Source of the DNA: Owenia fusiformis
Taxonomy: Eukaryota; Annelida; Polychaeta; Sabellida; Oweniidae
Assembly (NCBI GenBank): GCA_903813345.2
Contig: CAIIXF020000010.1
Coordinates: 23,977,740-24,041,739, forward strand
Direction: 5' to 3'
Length of the DNA: 64,000 nt
Shown: positions 35,291-46,720 of the stretch, in pieces
How the letters are laid out: each line of letters starts with the position of its first letter
Position numbering within the stretch: the first letter of the stretch is position 1
Notes under the pieces: generated by a model
The model's database searches: none
Seen by the model: only the letters and a program-made list of their open reading frames with translations
What the model was told of the DNA's origin: nothing
Made by a program: the position numbers and the translations under genes

Positions 35291-35968
35291 AAAGGAGTGG
35301 TATCGATATGGAGAACTTTTTGAACACACGTTTCTCTTAAACCAGTCATTAAAAAAAATCTAAAAATTTAACACATCATCAATTTAATGGTCATCTTTTG
35401 AATGGTAACAATATAATTTGAAAATATATATATATACTTTCATCTACATTGTTTTAGAAATCTTTCCAAACCTCATTGGAACAAAACGACATAAACACAA
35501 CATGTTTAGGTCTCTCAATATTGTAATTGTACAAAGGAAATTTTGGTTGATTTTAAAAAAGTATCTTGTTAATGAAATAAAAGGTTTATCTTGATTTGTA
35601 TCTATTTTGGGGGGATTTTGTTTCAATTTTTTGAATACTTTTTTAAAATCAACCAAAAATTCCTTTGTATAACTATATAATATTGAGATGTCTAAAAACA
35701 TGTTGTATATGCTATTTTGTTCTAACAAGGTTTAGAAAGAAATTTTATTTCATTCTCAAGAATTGGTAGAAAGGAGCAAAAACAATTGCACTAAAAAAAC
35801 AAAAAAGGTTTACAAAAACAGTTATATAAAATATTTCTAAATAATTTTCGTATTAACAAATCAGTCAACATTACAGTAAATACTGTGTTTTTTACAGAAT
35901 GTTTTCAATGATTGGTTTAAGAGAAAAACATTCTTGAATTCAGTTCTCCATATCGATACCACTCCTTT
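35291..35968. mobile_element. Foldback MITE, copy 2 (no SINE)
   Basis: Ends with the near-perfect terminal pair AAAGGAGTGGTATCGATATG and its complement at 35968, both continuing GAGAACT. The whole 678 bp is an imperfect palindrome (arms share TCTCTTAAACCA, AACCTCATTGGAACAAAA, AGGTCTCTCAATATTG, TGTACAAAGGAA). It is the same family as 14877-15899 and the better copy for defining the ends. The target duplication is unclear. Confidence 0.85.
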
Positions 35969-36222
35969 AAGAGCAAAAATGGCCCCAAAATGGGCTGCGG
36001 TGAATACACCTTCAGAAATATATACAGATATTAATGTAGTTTAGATGTTCATTTATGTGTGTGGATTATATTTAATACCACAAACACTTTATAAATACCT
36101 GAAATTTGCAATAAAAGTGCCCAAAAAATGTCCCCATTGTTCCTGTATCGCGCTAGACACATGACCATTACGTGTAGCAGTCAATGACCTAGTATTACAG
36201 ATATTACAGTACATATTACAAT

Positions 36223-36477
36223 ATGGCAAACATCAGCGATTCTGATTCCAGGATTCTGACTAATGGCTATATAAATCTGCGAGAGGGTGTCATTTGACTG
36301 AGGACAATTTAAAGAGGAGAAATGTGTCCAAGTATGCCAGTAAGAGTAGATATGGAGACTTTAGACAAGTACATGTACTATGAAAGGCACGGAGAATCAA
36401 CTAAAAATGTGAGTTCTAGAATAGAGACATTGCCATTGACTGAGGATCTCAGTGATCCTATTACTCAGTTTGAATAA
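36223..36477 (+). pseudogene. Decayed or chance reading frame of unknown origin
   Basis: One frame carries a 24-codon ORF (36223-36297, starting MANISDSDSRILTNG), then after two stops a 51-codon ORF (36322-36477) that includes METLDKYMYYERHGES and ends LPLTEDLSDPITQFE. The residue mix is more protein-like than that of typical intronic frames, and both pieces share a frame, so a decayed gene fragment is possible. A GTGAGT donor-like site lies inside at 36409. No family is recognised and no function is offered. Confidence 0.15.
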
Positions 36478-36746
36478 GACACGGAAAACATTTTATGATA
36501 CAGGTTTTCTGCAAAGTTATCAAATTTAAAAAATATGGATCTTGTTATCGAGTGGTTAACAAGACTTGGCGCCATCTCTTGTCAAATACACGCAGACTTG
36601 CAATAAATTGGCCATTGCAAATTGCAAAATCAGATCATCAAATTAATCGCTTCATTTTTAAGCGTATGCTTCATATCTTCATCCAAAACGTTAGGATTCA
36701 ATAAAGATAAGTTATAAGTTGTACAGGAAGAAATGGCAGATCTTAC

Positions 36747-36821
36747 CTTAATTTAGAATCGCTGATTTTTCTGGACAAATTCCGAGAAGATATTGTTCAA
36801 CATCGCGATCAGACTATCCAT
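36747..36821 (-). other. Possible short upstream exon (ORF plus splice donor)
   Basis: On the minus strand an ATG at 36821 opens a 22-codon frame (MDSLIAMLNNIFSEF...). Its stop is at 36753-36755, and AAG/GTAAGA follows at 36747/36746. The stop precedes the donor, so if the exon is real it would be a 5' non-coding exon with a small upstream frame, for example an internal promoter of unc-13. This is weak and based on the donor consensus only. Confidence 0.15.
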
Positions 36822-37459
36822 GTTGTGTGCATGTCACTCTGAACTCGCGTGATAAAATATGGCATCTTGATTGGTTACTACTCGTGTTGTAATGACGCGA
36901 AACACAGTAGTAAACACTGAACATGTTAATGAACTGCCATATATGGAACATTTGTCTCTCCGATTGGTTAACTATACACGGCTCCTGAATGAATATAGTA
37001 GTCATTGTAAATGATTCATTGATAACTATAGAAAGTGGGCGTGACCAGCTTAATTTTGACACCAAATTCAAGATGTTTCAAATTAAAATGGCCTCACAAG
37101 ACGAGGTTGAAATATCGGCAATTTGATGGTGATATGGTCTAGGATAGATCAAAATTGACTGCCCCTCATCATAAAACCCTATATTTGTTGAAAAATGAAA
37201 GTGATAGTGACAACTTTTAATCTTAAGTTAATACCAATATTACAAACACATATCTATTTTTTTTCATTATACCAAACTATATATATTATATGTATATTCA
37301 TTTCTTCATTATACATACGTTTGTTTTATACTACATTGCAAGAATAACACTGCAAGAATAAGAAATATCTAAGTGTCATATTCATATGAAAAACAACCCC
37401 TTGATATCTTAAGACATGATGGAATGCATATAGAAAACAACCAACAAATTGGTCTATGC

Positions 37460-37661
37460 AGTGATCTCCCCAGCATAAAGCAAGTCGGTGCAGCATCCAC
37501 CTGAGATTTTGAAAATAGGCTTGCACCCACCTGAAAATCCATTTGCATCCACTTGAAAATAAGAAAATCATGAAAAATTGGCATATTTTGAGCAATTTTG
37601 GTCTATATTGTAAAAATAAGAATTTTGCACCCACCTGAGAAAAAATACTGGGGAGACCACT
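37460..37661. mobile_element. Short MITE with AGTGATCTCCCCAG ends
   Basis: Left end AGTGATCTCCCCAGCAT is mirrored by ATACTGGGGAGACCACT at the right. The 202 bp interior holds three copies of GCA(C/T)CCAC(C/T)TGA. The minus-strand frame at 37326-37634 runs through it by chance. No duplication is clearly defined. Confidence 0.65.
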
Positions 37662-38249
37662 GCTATGAACAATTGAACATCAAAAATAAAATGGAAACCA
37701 TATAAAATTGACGAATGTGACAATATTTGTAATCTAGCCAAGACCTTGAATTAACATCATATCCTTTTTAGATCACCCTGTATATATTACATATTGCACT
37801 GTCTTATGTCTTTATAAATTGGGTGATGTTCCTGATGTGTTAAGGCCACTCTAGGGAAACATTACTGTGAACGTTAAAACAAGACAGATTGTTAGAGGGC
37901 AATGGATTTGGATCTTAGCACAATCAATACCAAATGCACACCGGAATAGCCTGTGCCATTTGTGACAACAGTATCTGACTTTACCGTTGTCACAAATGGC
38001 GGACATAACCGTGGCTCCAATTAGATTTTCATAAGTCAACAAAATGTATTCCTGAATGACTTAACTTAAAGAGTCATTATGGTGTCTGGAGTGTGCTGAA
38101 GCTTGGTTTTTCAAAAATCTACCAAATAACAGCAAACTTCAGAGAACATCTTTTTCAAAATATCTGCTTTCAACAAAATTATCATGCTTATAAGTCATCA
38201 TATATTCAATTTCAATTCAATTCAATTTAGTTATTTCATAATTCTTATA
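37662..38249. other. unc-13 intron with a solo CAGGGTGATC-type end
   Basis: ATCACCCTGTATATA at about 37771-37785 looks like the right terminus of another CAGGGT-class element, but no left partner was found. The rest is unassigned. Confidence 0.4.
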
Positions 38250-38251
38250 TA

Positions 38252-38821
38252 CAGGGTAGTCAAAAAAAATGGAAACCCTGCATTTTCCTTATATCTTTGT
38301 CAATTTAAGAAATTACTCCCTGATATTTCACACATTTGTACATCATTCAATTTCCTACCACCCTACCATATTTCATGACCATCAGATTGATAGTCACAAT
38401 GTTACAGCACTTTGAATAACATGCTTCAGATTTGACCATTATCGCGCTGTAGGCAAAACAGCACAGTTGTCAATGAGCTGAATGCATTCCTCACAGCAGG
38501 TATGGCCTGAATGAAACAGATGATCTCACTTTTGAGGTTCGCAATTGTCCTGAGGTCATTCTCATATACTCTATCTCTGCAATATCCCCACAGGTAGGGA
38601 CATTTTAGACGATGAGTACATGTTTCCCCACAACGCAATAGTGGCCACTGGGCATGTTCTTTAAAGTACTGTAACATTGTGACTATCAATCTGATGGTCA
38701 TGAAATAAGGTAGGCTGGTAGCAAATTGAATGATGTACAAAAGTGTAAAATATCAGGGAGTTAAAATAACAAAGATATGAGGAAAATGGTAATAGGGTTT
38801 CCAATTTTTTTGACCACCCTG
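38252..38821 (-). mobile_element. Tc1/mariner-type element with ~160 bp TIRs and TA duplication
   Basis: Left CAGGGTAGTCAAAAAAAATG and right (reverse complement) CAGGGTGGTCAAAAAAATTG lead into arms of about 160 bp (38252-38425 and 38663-38821), which share TACATCATTCAATTT and TTTCATGACCATCAGATTG. TA flanks both ends (38250-38251, 38822-38823). Between the arms lies a relic of the transposase C-terminus, so this is an internally deleted copy of a once autonomous element. Confidence 0.88.
38426..38680 (-). pseudogene. Mariner-like transposase C-terminal relic
   Basis: The minus-strand frame contains YLWGYCRDRVYENDLRTIAN, followed by LKSEIICFIQAIP and a final CLQRDNGQI stop. This is the conserved tail of many Tc1/mariner-type transposases (family pattern FLWGYLKDRVY, RTIxxLKxEI, AIxxIP, then a short C-terminus). 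The D, D and E catalytic residues upstream are absent through deletion, so it is inactive. The start of homology is approximate; the listed frame also runs into the TIR. Confidence 0.82.
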
Positions 38822-38968
38822 TAATATACACTATAAAAACAAGCCGCTAGACACCCTAGTGGATACATGTTGCGGTTTAACAGAAATTCTTAAAATGACA
38901 TCGAGACTACATATAAAAGAGGGCACTTATATTATGTTACATGTAGGTATATAAAATGGTATTAACAA

Positions 38969-39190
38969 TTACTTGAAGGATGAAGGATTATCTGGTAGAG
39001 CATTCCAAAGATTAGGACCTAGGTAGCGAAGGGAAAGTTTAGAGCATTTAGGGATATGAAAATAATGCAACTGTCTTGTGTTATGATGATGGACATTAAT
39101 GTTGATATCAAACAAGTCTTGAAATAGATTTTTTTGGAAGACTTGGGTGTTTATTAAAGATTTTGTACATGAAATTTTGTATATGAACAA
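38969..39190 (-). pseudogene. LINE C-terminal fragment
   Basis: The minus-strand frame has HHHNTRQLHYFHIPKCSK and then LSLRYLGPNLWNALPDNPSS before the stop, the NTR...LRYxGPxLWNxLP signature that ends the ORF2 product of many non-LTR retrotransposons. Only the last ~70 codons are present. It abuts a Helitron-like fragment at 39221. Confidence 0.8.
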
Positions 39191-39220
39191 ATTCTTTTTT
39201 ACCCTGAAAACGTATAATTC

Positions 39221-39450
39221 TTACAGTTTCACATTTGTACCTAAATTACTGTAGAATTGGCACTAAAAAGCTGCCATTTTGAAATGAGTTGCCATTTTGA
39301 AAATTGACTTTTGAGCAGAAATTCTACTGACATAGGACATGTGTATAAAATATGAACGCAAATCAGGCCAGTGCCATTTGAGTAATATCACTCGGACAGA
39401 CGTACGGATGGAGTTGTTCTCTATATCCTTCCAAACTTCATTTGATGCGA
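39221..39450 (-). mobile_element. Helitron-like family 1 fragment (TC end only)
   Basis: Shares CCTAAATTACTGTAGAATTG, GCTGCCATTTTGAAATGAG, TTGAGCAGAAATTCTAC and CTCGGACAGACGTACGGATG with the copy at 17521-18403. It ends ATTTGATGCGA at 39450 before TA. The hairpin/CTAG end is missing. Confidence 0.7.
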
Positions 39451-42081
39451 TAAGTGTTATATTTTTTATCGTAACTACATGTTAATAATAATATTACTTA
39501 AATTTCATATGATTATGTCATTTTACGATACAACAGATATTTATTGTTGAAATATACGAGGTGATTTCTGAAAGACACTTTTCCTCTCTTATATATGCAA
39601 CAGGCCTAGAAATCAATATTTTATATTAACAACAAAACTGCCATTTACTCACTCTTCTAACAAAATTAATTGCTGACATTTGGACATCATACCCCTCTTT
39701 ATTCCTTGCTGATTATATTTTCCCACTCTATTTCCTATGAAATAAAAATGGCAGTCATTCTGAATTCACATTCTAGATAATAGAACATCAGTTTTATTGA
39801 TGCTGATCTGGTACCTTGCATCAACTTGCACAATTTTAAAGGTATTGATGTTAGCTATAAATTCATATTAGCAAGTGATCAAAGTAAGCTATCTTAATTG
39901 TTATTATATCAACCTAACTTGCTTTATAATTTTGGACATGAGTCGAGTGGGATGAGATTTTCAATCTCAAATAGTGATGTCACACGCTCAACTACATTTT
40001 ATGGCTGTAGGAGTGTAGGTGCCCAATATTGAAGAACAAAGAAGGTTAGATTATCATATGGGATCTTCAAATGTTAACAGTGGTGTCAAAACACCACATA
40101 CTCAGTCTCTACTGCATTCTATGACTGTATAGAGCCGAGTGAAGAACAAAGAATATAAGATTATCACATATCACTTAAACTGTGACAAGGTGCATCCTTA
40201 TAAAGTGTAAATTGATCTGCAGTGAGATAACCCATAGAGAACCTATCTCATTGCTGAATTGCACAATGTTACACAGTGATGCTGTAAACATCAATGAATG
40301 TGATCCTTAATCTACATTACCCAATTCATTAGAATGAAATGTGTCCCTATTTGCATGACTTGATTAAATACATAAGATGTAGCGTGAATGATTTCAAAAT
40401 CAATTCTTCCAAAGATTATTAGAGCATTAGAGGGGTGAATAAACATTCTCCTCAAATTCCATTAAATCCTAAGTAAAGTTAAACACAAAATGTCCCTCAT
40501 TGACCAAGAGAAACTTTGGTAGACGAGTTGCTTATAATTGCCTTTTGAGGTGTCAAATATTGCTAGTGATAGATTTTTGAGACGCAAGAGAGATGAAGGT
40601 GACCTATGGCCTGAGCATGGATACTGCCAATATTACAACTACATTCTTCAACTAAATCACTCTTGTATAATTCAATTACCATTAGTCTACACAAGAACCA
40701 GCATTCTATTATCTAATTCAAAATGTGATGTTGAAAATGGGACTGCTTCCGATGAGAGATGAATTGCACCAGAAGATGGCCCAGAAATCAATATTTGGGA
40801 ACACCATGGAGATTCCTAAAAAGATTTAATCAATATGGAATCTCAAAGGCCTCAAGTTAAAATCTAGGTACCCTTCAACACTGCATTTACTAGGTACAGT
40901 TAATTTACTATGAGATTACGTCATGGTGAACTATGTGAACAATTAAATTCTATGTTCAAATAACAATCATATGATTTCCATGACTAATTGTTAAATGAGC
41001 TTTCGTAAGTGAGAACACCTTCACTTTTTAGAAAGTAAGTGTACAACTTAAACAGGTTTCATTGTAAAGTACATAATGTACATCAACAAGATACTAACAA
41101 ATGCTGTATTGATACTAAATTGATGAATGGAAGTGCACTTTTCATTGTTTTCTTACATAGAACAGTGTCGAAGAATATGTAAAAGGGTAGGTCTTCATTA
41201 AGGTGAACATGTATTGTATTATTGATTTGTCTTAAGAACAATGTTGACATTTTAAGTCACTGATGAGCTTACTCCCCCGCTTAGTTAATTAAGCTCTCAC
41301 TTGATTTCTACAACAAGTACATTATCTCATGTCATCTTCTTGCACTGCTAAGATCAATGTCTGAGTCTTAAAAAATACCAAGATGAGTTTGCCAAACACA
41401 TTTGGTTAATTCTGCTGCCTTTATTCACTAAATCTCAAAACAAATCTGCAGGAATTGAAATGAAAATAGGAATTTATATTTTTGCCTGGACTAATTGGTT
41501 CTTCAAGGGCATTGCTCCTGCAATACATGATTAACATGTCTTTCTCAGTTTAAACAAGCTAAGCACAATGGACCAAATTTCCTGCCACACTCCCCTATTT
41601 CTAAATTCAAATTGATTAAGCCTAATAGACCAAATTCCCTGCCACACTCCCCCATTTCTCAATTCAAATAAGGTTCAGCCCAAAAGACCAAATTTCCTGC
41701 CAGCACAATCGCAAAATGAGCACATGAAGCCGGGGATTTAGGGCTTCTTCGTTGGTAGGTGGATATTTGGTACGGCTCAACATGTAAAATAAAAAAAGTC
41801 CAGAGGGGTCTTGATTGTGCTTTCCTATCGCAACATCCCTCTTTAAATTAAATGTATTTAAATATGTTTGCAAACAAATCTCCTTTTATAAATCTATTTT
41901 CAATCAGAAGTTGACAGCTTTGTATATTTCTTTGTCAGAATATTGATCAAGATTTACATCATTGACAAACAGTTTTGTCTCACTGAGCCTCCTTTAATCA
42001 TTCAGGTACCACATATACAAGATAATAATGAGCCAAGTATATGGACCTCAGAAGGACTATGATGTGTAATATTACAGTTAT
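39451..42081. other. unc-13 intron; small local duplications only
   Basis: No gene recognised. A 57-58 bp unit with GACCAAATT(T/C)CCTGCCA and ACTCCCC is repeated three times at 41571, 41628 and 41686. A diverged duplication containing GAAGAACAAAGAA lies at 39995-40060 and 40105-40170. The frames at 40538-40762 (+) and 41664-41873 (-) are unrecognised. Confidence 0.5.
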
Positions 42082-42455
42082 CAGGCCCGTCAGACACTTT
42101 TCTCTAAGAAGGGTACGGTTTTTACTAAACAGAATAAATTTTTTTGCCGCATAAATCAACGCCAGATATGGGTCAGTGGGGGGATGTTTGGTTATTCCCT
42201 AAAGTGGGGCCACACAAACTATTTTGTACTATCTTATTTGTTTCGGACAATATATTGTTTGAGCAATTTGGATTAACATTAGAATAGGGGGAGGGTGTGC
42301 TAGAAGTAAAGGATCCCCGGCATAAATTTTACCACAGAAACATTGGCTATATCAAGGTGCTATTTGATGATATATGGGGTGGTCCAATAATCCAAGAAAA
42401 TTTTACAACTTTAAGATGCTATTTGATGCTTTCTCGGCACTTTCAAAGTGTATGA

Positions 42456-44509
42456 CCATGTTGAAATGGACCATGGCCATACCATGGTATACCATGGTAT
42501 GACCATGGTATACCATGGTATATGGCCATGAAATGCAATGAAATACCATGGTAATACCATGGCCGATCATGAACGTTAAATGGCACCATTGTATTTCATG
42601 GTTTACAGCGCGTTTTTAACATGGAAATTTCCATTGAAAAAATACTGCCGTTTCGCAGTATTTCATGGTCAGAAACCATCAAATGCAATGGTATCATGGT
42701 CAAGTTCTCGACCATGATATCATTGCATTTGATGGTTTCTTGACCATGATATCATTGCATTTGATGGTTTGTGACCATGAAATACTGCGAAACGGCAGTA
42801 TTTTTTCAATGGGAAACTACATGTTAAAAAACCGCTCCTGACCATGAAATGCAATGGTGCCATTTAACGATCATGATATACCATGGTATACCATGGTCAA
42901 TTAACATGTAATTTTGTATCTAAAAAATACCACCGTTTCACAGTATTTCATGGTCACAAACCATCAAATGCAGTGATATCATGGTCTAGACATTCAACCA
43001 TGATATGCAATGGAGCCATCTATTTATCATGATCTACCATGGTATACCATGGTCACTATACTTAAAATTTGGCATTTAAAAAGACTGCTATTTTGCAGTA
43101 TTTCATGGTCACAAACCATCAAATGCAATGTGTATTTCATGGTCACAAACCATCAAATGCAATGAAGTACAGTCAAGATGTTTAATCAAAGACTGGAGGT
43201 TGGACTTACATAATATCAAGTTGTTCTCCTATTTCACCGACAACAGTCAAATAAAAGTAAAGCAGATTTGTTTAACAAAAAAATTTTGTTTCTAGGGTTA
43301 TAAACTTAATTATTCGTAATAGAAATTAATTTATTAAATAAAGGAACAAAAGTATATAAAGTTGTGATTTTGATAAATCTCAGAATCACTAATTATAATA
43401 ATTTGGTTATTTAATTAACATTTATTAATAAAGAAATTTCATGTAAAAAATACTTTTTGAACATGGTCTTTCATTGTATTTCACTGCATTGCAAGAAAGA
43501 CCATTGCATTTCATTGCATTACATGGTTAAACGTGATATTTCATTGCATTTCATGATCCATTTCAACTTTGACCAATTTTAGACTTGTCACTCTTCTAGA
43601 GTTCTTTTGACAATGAAATACCATGGTATAACTATGGTATTTGATGGTCAGGTTTGACAATGAAATGCTATGAAATACAATCAACCATGAAATGCAATGA
43701 TATGCCATGATAAATGATAGTTATGATTATGGCAATGAAATACCATGGTATGACCATAGTATTTGATGGTCAGGTTTGACAATAAAATGCCATGAAATAC
43801 CACCAACCATGAAATGCAATGATAAAACCATGATAAATGAGAGTTATGATTTTGGCAATGAAATAACATGGTATGACCATGGTAATTGATTGTCACATGG
43901 TACAATGAAATGCCATGAAATGTCATCAACCATGATATACCATGGTAATACCATGGTAAATGATGATCAGGAACATGGCAATGAAATATCATGGTATGAC
44001 CATGGTATTTAATTGTCACATCATTCAATGATATACCATCAACCATGATATACAATGGTAATACCATGGTAAATGATGGTCAGCAACATGGCAATGAAAT
44101 ACCATGGTATGACCATGGTATTTGATTGTCACATCTTATAATGAAATGCCATCAACCATGATATATCATGGTAAATTATGGTCAGGTACGTGGCATTGAA
44201 ATACCATGGTGTTTTATTGTCACATCTTACAATGAAATGCCATGAAATGCAATCAACCATGATATACCATGGTAAATGGTGATCAGGAACATGGCAATGA
44301 AATACCATGATAATACCATGGTATTTGATGGTTAACTTTGAACATGAAACATTGTATAACATGATATACCATGGTATACCATGGTCAAAAATTGACCAAA
44401 AAACATCATTGCCACCATGGTCAGAGTTGATGGTAATTTCATTGCCGATCACGATAGACCATGGTAAACCATGGTATACCATGGTATCATGGTTTACGTT
44501 TAAACATGG
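42456..44509. repeat. CATGG-rich palindromic block, ~2 kb
   Basis: Dominated by ACCATGGTATACCATGGT-like words and ATGAAAT/ATTTCAT repeats. The block has inverted organisation at several scales, for example 42632-42705 against 42712-42820 (shared AATACTGCCGTTTCGCAGT and CCATCAAATGCAATG). Its ends are inverted (CCATGTTGAAA; reverse complement at the right CCCATGTTTAAA). They interrupt a sequence that is continuous elsewhere (AAAGTGTATGA, then GTCAATAAAAAA), so the block itself is probably an insertion with a 2-3 bp duplication. An AT-rich non-palindromic stretch at about 43160-43460 interrupts it. Reading frames on both strands are repeat by-products. Confidence 0.75.
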
Positions 44510-45480
44510 GAGTCAATAAAAAATGTGTTTTTTCTATTTTTTTTGGGGGGGGTGTCAAAGGTGAGTGTCGACCATGACAAGGTGCTTTTGGATGATGTCT
44601 GGGAACTTTAAAAGTGTCTAAATCCAGAATTTTGTCAATTGATTTATGGGGTTGTGAGGGTGAACCACTAGCCAAAGAAAGTTTAACAATTTTAAGATGC
44701 TACTTGGTGGTTTCTGGGCACTTTTTAAGTGTCAATAAAAAAAAGTCGTAATATTTTTTTCGACTTTTTGGAGGATGTCAAAGGTGGGTGCCAGAGGGGG
44801 AGGGGGGCAATATGAAGTGAAGTGCCAGAGGGGGAGCAAAGGTTTATACCCCATAAACATTGACCATATCAAGGTGCTATTTGATGATGTCTGTGCAGTT
44901 TTAAAGTGTCTGAGACAATACATCAAATAAATTCAGATTTTTTCAATTGTTTTGTGCGGGATGTGCGTGGGGTGTCACCTACTCCCCAAATTTTTTTTAC
45001 AATTTTAAGATGCAATTTGGTGCTTTCTGGGCACTTTCAAAGTGTATGAGTCAATAAAAAATTGAAATAACTTTATTTTCAATTTTTGGAGAGTGTCAGA
45101 CGGGGTGGAGTGGGGCGCCAGAGGTGGAGCAAAGGTTTGTCCCCCAGAAATATTGACCATATCAAGGCGCTATTTGATGATGTCTGGGCACTTTAAAAGT
45201 GTCTAAATAATACATAAAATAAATTCAGATTTTATTTCAGATTCAGATTTTTCAATTGTTTTGTGGGGATATATGAGGGGTGACCCACTCCCCCTAGAAA
45301 ATTTTACAATTTTATAAGATGCTATCTGGTGCTTTCTGGGCACTTGCAAAATATATGAGTCAATAAAAAAAATGGGGGTCAAAGGGGGTTCACTGTATGT
45401 AAACCTTGACGGGGATCCCCGGTGCACATGGAGCACCTTTTTTGACATTTTATTTAAGAATCTGGTATGAGAATGCCCCC
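44510..45480 (+). repeat. ~310 bp tandem units of the hAT-like element
   Basis: The landmark GATGC(T/A)A(T/C)(T/C)TGGTG(C/G)TTTCTGGGCA occurs at about 44695, 45009 and 45319. CATATCAAGG(T/C)GCTATTTGATGATG occurs at 42351, 44869 and 45162, so units also lie left of the CATGG block. Units contain GGGGTG/CCAGAGG G-rich parts and are non-coding. Confidence 0.8.
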
Positions 45481-45841
45481 CAAATTATGACTTGAGGTAT
45501 GAGAATGATCGTATTTTACCACTCTCCGGTACGAGAATGGTTGTAGAAAATACTTTACCTCTCGCTTGTGGTATGGAATTGGTCTAGTAGTTACACAAAT
45601 CCTTAATTTGAGGTTGTTTTGGATAATTTTCCTCAAAGATCTCCCTTCTTTCAGATATTTGGTATGGCATTGGTTCTATATTTTGATATTTGATATGGCT
45701 TTGGGGCGTTATTTTGGTTGGTATGGGAACACATTGAAATTTGACAGATTAGTATGAGAATATATTGATATCTGAGGGTTCAGCCTAAGTACCACGCCAA
45801 ATTTTGCATACAGTGAACGCCCCATCTGACGGCCTGGTTAT

Positions 45842-46194
45842 AAAGGGTTCCTTCATGTTTTTATTTGTATATCTTGGAGTGTCGCTAGAATCTTTTAAAA
45901 AGTTACATTTTTCTTCCTGATTTAATTTCATTATGCTCTAGCTAAAATAGATTTATGAATGTTTTAGCAATGGCAACTCATATAAAGTACTGCAGTATTG
46001 ATTATTGATCTATAAATATCCTTGTGCAAATCACATTTGACACAAATCTTGACAGAATAATTTATAACAACTGAACAATATTTTATCAAGCTCTTACTAG
46101 CTTAATTATCGACTGACATTCTAATAACAACAGAATCATAATCTCACATACCCATCTTCCATTGAACTAAAATATTGAAAGTTACTGTACTAAA
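45842..46194. other. unc-13 intron, nothing recognised
   Basis: AT-rich sequence between two repeats. Confidence 0.4.
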
Positions 46195-46720
46195 CTAGAA
46201 ACAAGGCATTAACAAGACAAAATGTCACCACCTAGTTGCTCACAATATTATTAGTTCAATCTTAAGTCAGATTTGAATTTCTGAGAACTTGAAATGATTT
46301 TGAAAAAATATCGATTTGAAGCAAGTTGAAAAAATACCTTTTTTGACCCTGAGAAGATCATTGAAGGTGAAATCTCTGATCTAAAGTCAGATTTGAACTT
46401 CTGAGAATGTGTAGATGATTTTGAAAAAAACTTGATCAATTTGAAGCAAGTTGAAAAAGTGTTTATTGAAGATCAATTTTTTTTACCTTGAGAATGTCAT
46501 TGAAGGTCACTTTATAGTCATATTTGAACTTTTGATAATTCCGAGATGACTTTGAAAAAAAAGTGGTCAAAATGGAGCAAGTTGAAAAAAGACCATTTTG
46601 ACCTTGAGAAGGTCAATGAAGGGCAAATCTCAAATCTAAAGTCAGATTTGAACTTCTGAAAACTTGTAGATGATTTTGAAATAAGAAATTGGTCAATTTG
46701 AAGCAAGTTGTTAAGTTATT
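46195..46720 (-). mobile_element. Family 3 repeat copy with CTAG end
   Basis: Starts CTAGAAACAAGGCATTAAC after an A, then GACAAAATGTC (a small hairpin) and CACCACCTAGTTGC, shared with 32748. Four ~130 bp units of the TTTTGACC.TGAGAAG.TCA family follow. In minus orientation this gives a hairpin followed by CTAG before T, as in the Helitron-like families, which suggests family 3 is also Helitron-derived. The other end is not defined. Confidence 0.5.

Larger units (their letters stand above)
35969..37459. other. unc-13 intron with somewhat higher GC and a cluster of small frames
   Basis: Less AT-biased than its neighbours around 36130-37100, with several CpG-containing motifs (CGCGTGATAAA, TGACGCGAAAC, ATCGCGCTAGAC). 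It holds the two small reading-frame features listed separately. No confident gene. A (TA)-rich stretch lies at 37275-37300. Confidence 0.4.
42082..45836. mobile_element. Possible hAT-like element (CAGGCCCGTCAGA ends), 3.75 kb
   Basis: Left end CAGGCCCGTCAGACACT is mirrored at the right by ATCTGACGGCCTG. GTTAT lies directly outside both ends (42077-42081 and 45837-45841). The end style matches the hAT-like element at 9291-10680, but the visible duplication is only 5 bp, so the superfamily is uncertain. The interior holds ~310 bp tandem units and a 2 kb CATGG-rich block. There is no transposase frame. Confidence 0.6.

Noticed and set aside
37326-37634. 102-codon minus-strand frame, Cys/Trp-rich
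   Set aside because: Runs through a short MITE (37460-37661) and has no recognisable domain.
43681-44519. Overlapping 70-128 codon frames on both strands
   Set aside because: By-products of the CATGG-rich palindromic repeat (His, Trp and Tyr-rich periodic residues).
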